From assembly GCA_045660225.1 (NCBI GenBank), contig JAZRDK010000032.1:1-12473 (forward strand): a stretch of DNA of 12,473 bases, written 5' to 3'. Positions 1 through 6,508 of this stretch are shown piece after piece. A program made the translations under genes and the position numbers. The notes beneath the pieces are model-generated. The model searched no databases. It saw only the letters and a list, made by a program, of their open reading frames with translations, and was not told the DNA's origin. This stretch comes from Scatosoma sp045660225. Its GTDB lineage: Bacteria > Bacillota > Clostridia > Christensenellales > Borkfalkiaceae. Within the stretch, counting starts at the first letter, position 1, and each line of letters opens with the position of its first letter.

Positions 1-1272
1 GAAAGAACGTACGCGTTTATCGAAAACATTTTCAAGAGTTTGGCGGCTAACTTTACGTCCCGTCAAGTGAATATCGGTATGGACGAAGCGCACAACGTCG
101 GGCTTGGTCAATACTTGAACTTGCACGGCTATAAAAACCGTACCGAGTTGGTGCTTAAACACCTTGGCCGCGTGGCGGAAATTGCGAAGAAATACGGGTT
201 CCATTGCCATATGTGGAGCGATATGTTCTTCCGTCTTGCAAGCGGTGGCGATTATTACATCGAAAACGGCAAATCGATTGTCGTTTCGGAAGACATCAAA
301 AACAAAATCCCCGACAACGTTTCGCTTGTGTTTTGGGATTATTACCACACCGACAAGGAAACGTACGACGTTATGTTCAAAGAACATAAAAAGTTTGGCG
401 ACGACGTTTGGTTTGCAGGCGGTGCGTGGATTTGGCAGGGCTTTAACCCCTTAAACGATTATACGCTTCGCACGATGCGCCCCGCGTTTGAAAGCGCGGC
501 AGAACACGGCGCAAAAAACACGATGGTCACCATTTGGGGCGACGACGGACACGAATCGTCCTTCTTTGCGGTGCTCCCGTCCTTGTTCGCGATTCGTAAG
601 TTTGCGGAAGGCGTGTTTGATATGAACGTGATTAAGGCGGAATTCAAGGCGAAATTTAAGCTGAATTTCGATGCGTTTATGGCGCTGGATTTACCCAACA
701 AAATCAGCGTTGACGGTGTGGAAGACGGCAAGTGGAGCTGTGTTTGTAAGACGATGTTCTACAACGACGTTTTGGTGGGCGTGAAGGATTTGGAATATGC
801 CGCTCTTGACCCGATTCCGTTTGCGAAAATTCAAAAAGTGATGAAAAAAGCAGGCAAACGCGCCAAATCGTTTAAGTACATTTTCGAAACGCAGGAAAAA
901 CTTTGTGCGTATATGGACGTGAAGGCTACGCTTGGTTTGGACGCGCGTAAGGCGTACAAAGAAAAGGACGTGAAGGCGCTTAAAAAAATCGTCAAGAGAA
1001 TCGGCGTAGCCGTCAAGAAACTGGACGAGTTTATCCCTGTGTTTAGAAAACAATGGATGACGGAAAGCAAGCCGTTCGGTTGGGACGTGCAAATTTTAAG
1101 GCTTGGCGGTTGCCGTGCAAGATTGTTAGACTGCCAAAAAACGATGAAGGCGTATCTCAAAGGCAAACTCGACGTGATTGAAGAGTTTGAAGAAGAGCTG
1201 TTGCCTTGGAAGGATAGAAACGGATTTATGTATCACAGATGGCGTGAAAACGTTACCGTGAATATTTTATAA
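1..1272 (+). CDS. GcnA-like beta-N-acetylhexosaminidase, glycoside hydrolase family 20 (5' truncated by window)
   Basis: The reading frame is open from base 1, so the start codon lies upstream of the window; the internal TTG at 40 is not the start. 423 codons are visible. GH20 enzymes release terminal beta-linked GlcNAc or GalNAc using an Asp-Glu pair and substrate-assisted catalysis. The pair is in NIGMDEAH (fragment residues 28-29, bases 82-87). Further barrel motifs are HMWSDMFF, VFWDYYHTD, GAWIWQGF and TIWGDDGHE, which supply the aromatic residues of the sugar pocket. After about residue 225 comes a long Lys-rich helical region, as in the GcnA/GH20C group, which carries a C-terminal alpha-helical domain of unclear role. 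A signal peptide cannot be judged because the N-terminus is missing. The stop is 10 bp before the GH130 gene, so the two are co-transcribed. Family assignment is firm; the exact substrate is inferred. Confidence 0.9.
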   Translation, partial: ERTYAFIENIFKSLAANFTSRQVNIGMDEAHNVGLGQYLNLHGYKNRTELVLKHLGRVAEIAKKYGFHCHMWSDMFFRLASGGDYYIENGKSIVVSEDIKNKIPDNVSLVFWDYYHTDKETYDVMFKEHKKFGDDVWFAGGAWIWQGFNPLNDYTLRTMRPAFESAAEHGAKNTMVTIWGDDGHESSFFAVLPSLFAIRKFAEGVFDMNVIKAEFKAKFKLNFDAFMALDLPNKISVDGVEDGKWSCVCKTMFYNDVLVGVKDLEYAALDPIPFAKIQKVMKKAGKRAKSFKYIFETQEKLCAYMDVKATLGLDARKAYKEKDVKALKKIVKRIGVAVKKLDEFIPVFRKQWMTESKPFGWDVQILRLGGCRARLLDCQKTMKAYLKGKLDVIEEFEEELLPWKDRNGFMYHRWRENVTVNIL

Positions 1273-1282
1273 GGAGAGAATT

Positions 1283-2323
1283 ATGAAATTTAAGAAATAC
1301 GAAGGCAACCCTATTTTAAGACCGAACCCTGAAAATCAATGGGAAGAACGTTGCGTTTTGAATCCTGCCGTAGTGTACGACGACAAAAACGAAGAATTCG
1401 TGATGTTGTACCGCGCGGCTGGCAACGACGTTAGACACCAAATCAAGCTTGGTTTGGCGACGAGTAAGGACGGCGTAAACTTCGTGCGTCAAAGCAATAA
1501 ACCTGCTTTTGAAGGCAGTCACGAAGAAGCGGACGGCGGTTGCGTAGAAGACCCCAGACTTATGAAAATCGGGGATATGTACTATTTAACGTACGCGGCG
1601 CGCGCGTACGCGCCCGGTCAGTACTGGCTTGTCGAATACGTAGAAGGCGTTTCCAAAGCGCCTACCTATATGGACGAAACGGACGTTGCCGGCGAAGAAT
1701 TGCCCGCGTTTGCGAAGGAAAACATCACCGTTTCTTACCTTGCTGCTACGAAAGATTTCAAAGTATATAAGAAATTTGGGCGTATTACGGAAGCGACGGT
1801 AGACGACAGAGACGTTTACCTTTTCCCTGAAAAGATAGGGGGCAGGTATGCGATGATTTCCCGTCCGAAGTTCAAAAACGTGCCCGGGCTTACGATGCCG
1901 TCTATTTGGATTTCGTTTGGCGACGACTTGATTGAATACGACAAACCTAGGCTTTTGATGACGGGCGAAACGTGGTGGGAAACCCAGCGTATGGGCGGTG
2001 CTTGTCCGCCGATTAAGACGAAGGACGGCTGGTTTATGCTCTATCACGGCGTAGACGACAAGGGGACGTACAGAGTGGGCGCAGTTATGCTTGACTTGGA
2101 AGACCCCACGAAGATTATCGCAAGAACGAAGGATTTCTTGATGGAGCCGGAATTCGATTATGAAACCAGTGGTATTTACAACGGCTGTGTATTCCCCACG
2201 GGCAACGTCGTAAAAGACGGCACGTTGTACGTATACTACGGCTGTGCGGATACGTACATCGGCTTGGCTACGGCAAACTTTGACGAACTGATTTCGTATT
2301 TGATGACGGAGTGCAAAATCTAA
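1283..2323 (+). CDS. GH130 beta-mannoside phosphorylase (probable mannosyl-GlcNAc or mannooligosaccharide phosphorylase)
   Basis: This 346-aa protein is a five-bladed beta-propeller of family GH130, which cleaves beta-1,4-mannosides with phosphate to give alpha-mannose 1-phosphate. Motifs seen are EGNPIL (7-12), NPAVVYD (27-33), LYRAAG (42-47), and the catalytic-acid motif VEDPRL with Asp90. Basic residues that bind phosphate in phosphorylase members appear to be kept: Arg in ISRPKF (192-197), Lys in PPIKT (242-246) and His in LYHGVD (253-258). That favours a phosphorylase over the phosphate-independent hydrolase subgroups. No signal peptide is present, so it acts in the cytoplasm. ATG at 1283 follows AAGGAGAG with good spacing. 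The gene sits 10 bp after a GH20 hexosaminidase and ends at a strong terminator, so the pair fits breakdown of imported N-glycan pieces such as Man-beta-1,4-GlcNAc. The substrate is inferred from this neighbour; beta-1,4-mannobiose is the alternative. Confidence 0.9.
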   Translation: MKFKKYEGNPILRPNPENQWEERCVLNPAVVYDDKNEEFVMLYRAAGNDVRHQIKLGLATSKDGVNFVRQSNKPAFEGSHEEADGGCVEDPRLMKIGDMYYLTYAARAYAPGQYWLVEYVEGVSKAPTYMDETDVAGEELPAFAKENITVSYLAATKDFKVYKKFGRITEATVDDRDVYLFPEKIGGRYAMISRPKFKNVPGLTMPSIWISFGDDLIEYDKPRLLMTGETWWETQRMGGACPPIKTKDGWFMLYHGVDDKGTYRVGAVMLDLEDPTKIIARTKDFLMEPEFDYETSGIYNGCVFPTGNVVKDGTLYVYYGCADTYIGLATANFDELISYLMTECKI

Positions 2324-2325
2324 TA

Positions 2326-2352
2326 AAAAGGCTGACCGCTGGTCAGCCTTTT
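2326..2352 (+). terminator. Rho-independent terminator after the GH20-GH130 operon
   Basis: A perfect 12-bp stem, AAAAGGCTGACC / GGTCAGCCTTTT, closes a GCT loop starting 2 bp after the GH130 stop codon. The 3' arm ends in TTTT followed by a U-rich stretch (CGTCTTGT). It separates the glycan genes from the alaS operon. Confidence 0.9.
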
Positions 2353-2408
2353 CGTCTTGTCAAGGGTGTAAATGCGTAGAAAAAATGTTTTTATTTGCGC
2401 GCGATTGC

Positions 2409-2438
2409 TTGACAAAGCAGGTAAATTACATTTATAAT
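2409..2438 (+). promoter_or_regulatory. Sigma-A type promoter of the alaS operon
   Basis: TTGACA (2409-2414) and TATAAT (2433-2438) are both perfect consensus, separated by 18 bp. Transcription would start near 2445, giving a leader of about 55 nt before alaS. That is too short for a T-box riboswitch, so the synthetase is probably not controlled by uncharged tRNA at this site. Confidence 0.8.
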
Positions 2439-2442
2439 GTAA
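2426..2442. repeat. Inverted repeat spanning the alaS -10 box, possible operator
   Basis: TTACATT (2426-2432), a TAT centre and AATGTAA (2436-2442) form a perfect 7-bp inverted repeat that encloses the -10 hexamer. A dimeric repressor bound here would block RNA polymerase. The DNA is AT-rich, so chance is a real alternative. Confidence 0.35.
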
Positions 2443-2447
2443 AAAGT

Positions 2448-2461
2448 GGGCGCGTACGCCC
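2448..2461 (+). other. Small GC-rich hairpin in the alaS leader
   Basis: GGGCG / CGCCC with a CGTA loop lies just downstream of the expected transcription start. It could stabilise the 5' end of the mRNA. No U-run follows, so it is not a terminator, and no attenuation alternative is visible. Confidence 0.4.
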
Positions 2462-2500
2462 CCCAAAAAAGTGATGAAAAATTAGCGTAGGAGAGATTCT

Positions 2501-4330
2501 ATGAAAACGTATACCGGACAATCTTTAAGAGAAATGTATTTGGGCTTTTTCAAAGACCGTGGGCACAAAATCATCCCCTCGGCGTCTTTGATTCCTGAAA
2601 ACGACCCCACCGTTTTATTTACGACGGCGGGTATGCATCCGCTCGTGCCTTATCTGCTCGGCGAAAAACACCCTGCAGGCAAGCGTCTTTGCGACGTGCA
2701 AAAATGCGTACGTACGGGCGACATCGACGACGTTGGCGACGAAAGACATTGCACGTTTTTCGAAATGCTCGGCAACTGGTCGCTTGGCGATTATTTCAAG
2801 GAAGAAATGATTCCTTGGAGTTATGAATTTTTAACGGGCGCAAACTACTTGGGCATCCCTTCCGACAAAATTGCAGTTACCGTCTTTGGTGGCGACGAAA
2901 CGTTGCCCCGCGACGACGAGGCGGCGGCGCTTTGGGAAAAAGCTGGCGTGAAGAAGGAAAACATCTACTTTATGCCCCGTGAAAACAACTGGTGGGGACC
3001 TGCCGGCTTGACCGGCCCTTGCGGAACGGACACGGAAATGTTCGTCATCCGTAAGCCTAAGTGTTCGCCTACCTGCAACCCCGATTGTAACTGTGGCGCT
3101 TTCCTTGAAATTTGGAACGACGTATTTATGCGTTTTAATAAGCAGGCGGACGGCTCGTTTGTCGAGCTTTCGCAAAAGAACGTGGACACGGGTATGGGCT
3201 TAGAACGCGCGCTTTGCGTTTTGAACGGTAAATCGAGCGTGTACGAAACGGACATCTTCGAAGGCGCAATCCAGGCGATTTCTCAGCTGACGGGCAAGAC
3301 CTACGGCGAAAGCGAAGAAGTCACCAAATCCTTTCGCGTTTTGCTTGACCACACGCGTACGGCAACCTTTATGCTCGGCGATGAAAAGGGTATCGTACCT
3401 TCCAACACCGACCAGGGCTATATTCTGCGCCGTATTATCAGACGCGCGGTGCGTTACGGAAGAAAAATCGACCTTCCTGAAGGTAGTCTTACTAAAATTT
3501 CCGAATCGTTCATCGAATACTATAAGGACGTGTATCCCGAACTCGTTGTCAACAAAGCGAAGATTGCCGAAGAATTGCAAAAGGAAGAGGCAAAATTCAA
3601 CAAGACTTTGCAACAGGGCTTGAAGGAATTTGAAAAATGCGTCAACGGCATCGAAAGAAAGAATACGTTTATGATGCAAAAAGACCCGTCCTACGTGCCT
3701 GAAAAGGTTATCGGTGGCAAGCAAGCCTTCCACTTGTACGACACGTACGGTTTCCCCGTGGAAATCACGGACGAAATGGCAAAGGAACGTGGCTTGACGG
3801 TGGATTTGGACGGTTATAAAGCGGCGTTTGAAGAACACCAAACGAAGAGCAAAGCTGGTAGCGAGCAGAAGTTTGCCTGCGGTCTTGCAGACCATAAAGA
3901 AGCGACGACGGCGCTCCATACCGCAACCCACCTTTTGCACGCGGCGCTTAAAAAAGTGTACTCGCCCGAAGTCAACCAAAAGGGCTCGAATATCACGGAA
4001 GAACGTTTGCGTTTTGACTTTAACCTTCCCCAGCCTATGACGCAGGACGAAATTAAGGCGGTTGAAGATATGGTCAACGAAGTGATTAAGGCGGATATTC
4101 CCGTCGTGATGCAAGAACTTTCGATTGAAGAAGCGAAAAAGGCAGGCTTTACGGGCTTGTTTGAAAGCAAGTACGGCGAAGTGGTAAAAACGTACACCAT
4201 CGGCGATTTCTCGAAGGAAATTTGCGGTGGCCCGCACGTAGAATCGACGGGCAAGCTTGGTAAATTCCGTATCGCGAAAGAACAAAGCTGTGGCTCGGGT
4301 CTTCGTCGTATCAAGGCGGTTTTAGAATAA
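2501..4330 (+). CDS. alaS: Alanyl-tRNA synthetase, short form lacking the C-terminal DHHA1/C-Ala region
   Basis: Charges tRNA-Ala with alanine in the cytoplasm. It is 609 aa against about 870-880 in the common bacterial form. The class II catalytic domain is complete: TTAGMHPLVP (41-50), HCTFFEMLGNWSLGDYFK (83-100), and GMGLER (231-236) as motif 3. Four cysteines at 188, 192, 196 and 198 (CSPTCNPDCNC) form a possible zinc knuckle absent from E. coli AlaRS. The tRNA-recognition part follows, with ILRRIIRRAVRYG (308-320). The editing domain keeps all zinc ligands: HTATH (473-477) and CGGPH (575-579). The protein stops right after GLRRIKAVLE, so the DHHA1 and C-Ala domains are absent. The next frame holds an unrelated gene with its own start, so this is a natural short form, not a frameshift. 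The ATG follows TAGGAGAG. It is first gene of a four-gene operon. I cannot tell whether the genome has a second, full-length copy. Confidence 0.93.
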   Translation: MKTYTGQSLREMYLGFFKDRGHKIIPSASLIPENDPTVLFTTAGMHPLVPYLLGEKHPAGKRLCDVQKCVRTGDIDDVGDERHCTFFEMLGNWSLGDYFKEEMIPWSYEFLTGANYLGIPSDKIAVTVFGGDETLPRDDEAAALWEKAGVKKENIYFMPRENNWWGPAGLTGPCGTDTEMFVIRKPKCSPTCNPDCNCGAFLEIWNDVFMRFNKQADGSFVELSQKNVDTGMGLERALCVLNGKSSVYETDIFEGAIQAISQLTGKTYGESEEVTKSFRVLLDHTRTATFMLGDEKGIVPSNTDQGYILRRIIRRAVRYGRKIDLPEGSLTKISESFIEYYKDVYPELVVNKAKIAEELQKEEAKFNKTLQQGLKEFEKCVNGIERKNTFMMQKDPSYVPEKVIGGKQAFHLYDTYGFPVEITDEMAKERGLTVDLDGYKAAFEEHQTKSKAGSEQKFACGLADHKEATTALHTATHLLHAALKKVYSPEVNQKGSNITEERLRFDFNLPQPMTQDEIKAVEDMVNEVIKADIPVVMQELSIEEAKKAGFTGLFESKYGEVVKTYTIGDFSKEICGGPHVESTGKLGKFRIAKEQSCGSGLRRIKAVLE

Positions 4331-4338
4331 TACGTGGC

Positions 4339-4345
4339 AGGCAGG
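4339..4345 (+). promoter_or_regulatory. Ribosome binding site deciding the ATG 4352 start
   Basis: AGGCAGG lies 6 nt upstream of ATG 4352. It falls inside the reading frame opened by GTG 4334, which therefore is unlikely to be the real start. Confidence 0.55.
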
Positions 4346-4351
4346 TACGTA

Positions 4352-4720
4352 ATGAACGAAACTTTTACGGCGGAAACGATTAAGAATTTGCTTGCACCGC
4401 TTACGGAAAAAGGCTTTTCGTTTACGTACACGCACGAAAAGGGCGGAGATTCGTCCTGCGTGTACATAGGCCGTTTCCAAAAAGGGCGCGACTTTTTCGA
4501 CTGGCGTGAAGTTTCGGGCGCGGACGAAATTCATATCGTCGTGTACGTGAAAGGGGAATACCGTTTCCCGTCCTTAAAAACGGCGTACAAAAAGGAATTC
4601 CGCGCGTTTAAGTGTAAGCACTTTTTCAAGCGAGCAACGATGGCGGAGCGACGCGAATTTACCGCCTCGCTTTTGAAAAAAGAAATGCAAAAACCCGACT
4701 TTTTCGGGATAACGTTATAA
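4352..4720 (+). CDS. Conserved-looking hypothetical protein of unknown function (122 aa)
   Basis: I do not recognise a named family. The start chosen is ATG 4352, preceded by AGGCAGG with a 6-nt gap; a GTG at 4334 in frame has no ribosome site, being only 3 nt past the alaS stop. The protein is soluble, with no signal peptide or membrane segment. An N-terminal helix (residues 1-20) is followed by strand-rich sequence: CVYIGRFQKGRDFFDWRE and EIHIVVYVKGEYRFPSL. A Lys/Arg-rich helical end follows (KKEFRAFKCKHFFKR), which could bind nucleic acid, but that is a guess from charge only. It lies 21 bp after alaS and 11 bp before the alpha/beta hydrolase, so it is co-transcribed. Codon use matches the neighbours and gives no sign of transfer. 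It is a real gene on spacing, ribosome site and composition. Confidence 0.72.
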   Translation: MNETFTAETIKNLLAPLTEKGFSFTYTHEKGGDSSCVYIGRFQKGRDFFDWREVSGADEIHIVVYVKGEYRFPSLKTAYKKEFRAFKCKHFFKRATMAERREFTASLLKKEMQKPDFFGITL

Positions 4721-4731
4721 GGAGTACGGCA

Positions 4732-5409
4732 ATGGAGAAAGTGGAAACTTTCGAGTTTAACGGGTATACGGCGACGGTGATTCGCCCTGAAAAACCCAAC
4801 GGAAAATGGATTTGGAAGACGGAATTTTTGTACGCCTTCGACCAGGCGGAACGCGACCTTTTAGACCTTGGCTATACGCGCGTTTACTATCAAATCAGCG
4901 ACAAATACGGCAGTTATAAAGCCGTTCGTTTAATGCACAATTTTTATTTGCACGTGACGAAGAAATATGATTTGGACGAAAAAGCGATTTTGTTTGGGTT
5001 TAGCCGTGGCGGTTTATATGCCTTCAATTTCACGTTGGCGTACCCTGAATACGTGGAAAAAGTGTATTTGGACGCGCCCGTTTTGGACGTTCGCACGTGG
5101 CCTTGGGCAGGTAGCAAAGAGCAGGCGCAACTGTTCGAAGAATACGACTTGACGGCGGAAACGTTGGCGCATTTTAAGGGTATGCCGATTGAAAACCTTG
5201 CCGAATATTTCGCTTTGCAAATTCCCACGATGGTGATTGCCGGCGAGGCAGACGAAGTCGTGCCGTTTGACAAAAACTCGGGCAAATTGCTCGCGTTCGC
5301 AAAGGAAAACGGCTATGAAGTACGCAATATATTAAAGCCCGAAGGCTTACACCATCCGCACGGCATTGACGACACGACGTCGGTTATCGAGTTCGTTACA
5401 TCGAAATAA
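4732..5409 (+). CDS. Small alpha/beta hydrolase, probable serine esterase
   Basis: A 225-aa single-domain alpha/beta hydrolase. The nucleophile elbow is GFSRGG (89-94) with Ser91. The acid is the Asp in AGEADEVVPF (170-179), probably Asp174. The base is a His in the cluster LHHPHG (206-211). All three triad elements fall in the usual order, near the C-terminus for Asp and His. No signal peptide or transmembrane segment is present, so it is cytoplasmic. ATG 4732 follows GGAG with 7 nt between. It lies 11 bp after the unknown 122-aa gene and 13 bp before an SGNH hydrolase, so two different serine hydrolases are made together. A role in removing acyl groups from imported sugars fits that pairing and the glycan genes upstream, but the substrate is not shown by the sequence. 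Peptidase or lipase activity is not excluded. Confidence 0.85.
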   Translation: MEKVETFEFNGYTATVIRPEKPNGKWIWKTEFLYAFDQAERDLLDLGYTRVYYQISDKYGSYKAVRLMHNFYLHVTKKYDLDEKAILFGFSRGGLYAFNFTLAYPEYVEKVYLDAPVLDVRTWPWAGSKEQAQLFEEYDLTAETLAHFKGMPIENLAEYFALQIPTMVIAGEADEVVPFDKNSGKLLAFAKENGYEVRNILKPEGLHHPHGIDDTTSVIEFVTSK

Positions 5410-5414
5410 AGGAG
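5408..5414 (+). promoter_or_regulatory. Ribosome binding site deciding the SGNH hydrolase start
   Basis: AAAGGAG overlaps the stop codon of the alpha/beta hydrolase gene and lies 8 nt before ATG 5423. The two genes are probably translationally coupled. Confidence 0.75.
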
Positions 5415-5422
5415 AAAAAAGC

Positions 5423-6463
5423 ATGGCAATTATCGACGCAGGTGCTATTGATAAAAACTTTCTTGTAAAAACGAAGGTGGACAGGGAAGGGCTTGTCTAT
5501 CACGACGCAAAAGACTTGGACGTGTACGGCGTATTTTACGACGACGGATTGTTTCGCCGTATGCCTGAAGACGTTGCTTTTTCCGTCAGCGAAAAGACGG
5601 GTTTGATTTCGCGTGAGTGTGCAGGCGGACGCGTTCGTTTCGTCACGGACAGTCCGTACGTGGCAATCTACGTCACCTACCGCGCCGTTTCCAAAGTGAC
5701 CAGCTATTCCAACACCGCAACGCTTGGCTTTGATTTGTATTCAGAGCGTGGTTACGTCGGTGCGTTTATTCCTGCAAACGATACGGAAACGGAATTAGAA
5801 AGTGTGTTGGATACGATTCACGAGGGCGAAAACGTATACACGTTAAACTTCCCTATTTGCAGTCAAATTTCGTCGCTGTATATCGGTGTAAAAGAAGGGA
5901 GCGTATTAAAGAAAGCACCCAGGTACGCGTTGAGTACGCCGATTGTATACTACGGCTCGTCCATAACACAAGGTTCAAGCGCGTCAAGACCGGGCACGAC
6001 GTATGAAAATATCATCAGCAGAGCTTTAGACGCCGACTATATCAATTTGGGTTTTTGGGGCAATGCATTTGGTGAAGAAAAAATGGCGGAATACGTCGCA
6101 GGCTTAAAAATGAGCGCGTTCGTATACGATTACGATTTCAACGCGCTGAGCGTCGAGCATTTACAAAACACGCATGAAAAATTTTTCAAAATCGTAAGAA
6201 AAGCGCAAACGAATTTGCCGATTATCCTTTGTTCCGCGCCAAGATATCATTTCACGGACGCGTACGAAAAACGGTTGGAAATCATTAAAACGACTTACGA
6301 AAACGCCGTGAAGGCAGGCGATAAAAACGTCGTTTTCCTTTCCGGTAAAGAGATGATGAAAGACGTGAAAGACGTTGCCTTTGCCGACAGCGTACATCCT
6401 ACCACCGTTGGGTTTATCGAAATGGCGAAACATATCGGCAACGCACTTAAAAAATTCCTATAA
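5423..6463 (+). CDS. SGNH/GDSL-type hydrolase with N-terminal GxDLY-like domain
   Basis: A 346-aa two-domain esterase. Residues 1 to about 165 form a beta-rich N-terminal domain with GFDLY (102-106), the signature of the GxDLY domain that precedes Lipase_GDSL_3 catalytic domains. The catalytic part follows. Block I is YGSSITQG (177-184) with nucleophile Ser180, the next block is LGFWGNA (209-215), the oxyanion Asn is in YDYDFN (235-240), and block V is DSVHP with Asp322 and His325. Such enzymes usually remove acetyl or other acyl groups from sugars. No signal peptide is visible. The start is ATG 5423, with AAAGGAG ending 8 nt upstream; an in-frame upstream start at 5366 lies within the preceding gene and has no ribosome site. 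It is last in the alaS operon, and a terminator follows 10 bp after the stop. Confidence 0.88.
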   Translation: MAIIDAGAIDKNFLVKTKVDREGLVYHDAKDLDVYGVFYDDGLFRRMPEDVAFSVSEKTGLISRECAGGRVRFVTDSPYVAIYVTYRAVSKVTSYSNTATLGFDLYSERGYVGAFIPANDTETELESVLDTIHEGENVYTLNFPICSQISSLYIGVKEGSVLKKAPRYALSTPIVYYGSSITQGSSASRPGTTYENIISRALDADYINLGFWGNAFGEEKMAEYVAGLKMSAFVYDYDFNALSVEHLQNTHEKFFKIVRKAQTNLPIILCSAPRYHFTDAYEKRLEIIKTTYENAVKAGDKNVVFLSGKEMMKDVKDVAFADSVHPTTVGFIEMAKHIGNALKKFL

Positions 6464-6473
6464 AAAGCATAAA

Positions 6474-6503
6474 AAAAGAGAGCTGAATTCTCAGCTCTCT
6501 TTT
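6474..6503. terminator. Bidirectional Rho-independent terminator between the SGNH gene and proC
   Basis: A perfect 13-bp stem, AAAAGAGAGCTGA / TCAGCTCTCTTTT, has an ATTC loop. On the plus strand it is followed by ATTTTTT, and on the minus strand by a run of seven T. It can therefore end both the alaS operon and the convergent proBAC operon, whose last stop codon is at 6509-6511. Confidence 0.93.
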
Positions 6504-6508
6504 ATTTT

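Noticed and set aside
2440..2500. T-box riboswitch upstream of alaS
   Set aside because: The leader is only about 55 nt, with no T-box sequence, specifier loop or terminator/antiterminator pair.
2706..2715. Tandem CGTACGTACG as a protein-binding site
   Set aside because: It lies inside the alaS coding sequence, where it encodes the conserved Cys-Val-Arg-Thr motif, so codon choice explains it locally.
3200..4285. 361-codon open frame on the minus strand opposite alaS
   Set aside because: It is antisense to a certain gene, reads as a Phe/Arg-rich low-complexity protein and has no ribosome site. Long antisense frames arise here from strongly biased codon use.
4331..4720. Frameshifted C-terminal part of alaS
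   Set aside because: The sequence after the stop has no DHHA1 or Gly-rich C-Ala signature and starts with its own ribosome site, so alaS is naturally short and not broken.
5366..5422. Upstream start extending the SGNH hydrolase by 19 codons
   Set aside because: It lies within the alpha/beta hydrolase gene, lacks a ribosome site, and the ATG at 5423 has AAAGGAG at good distance.
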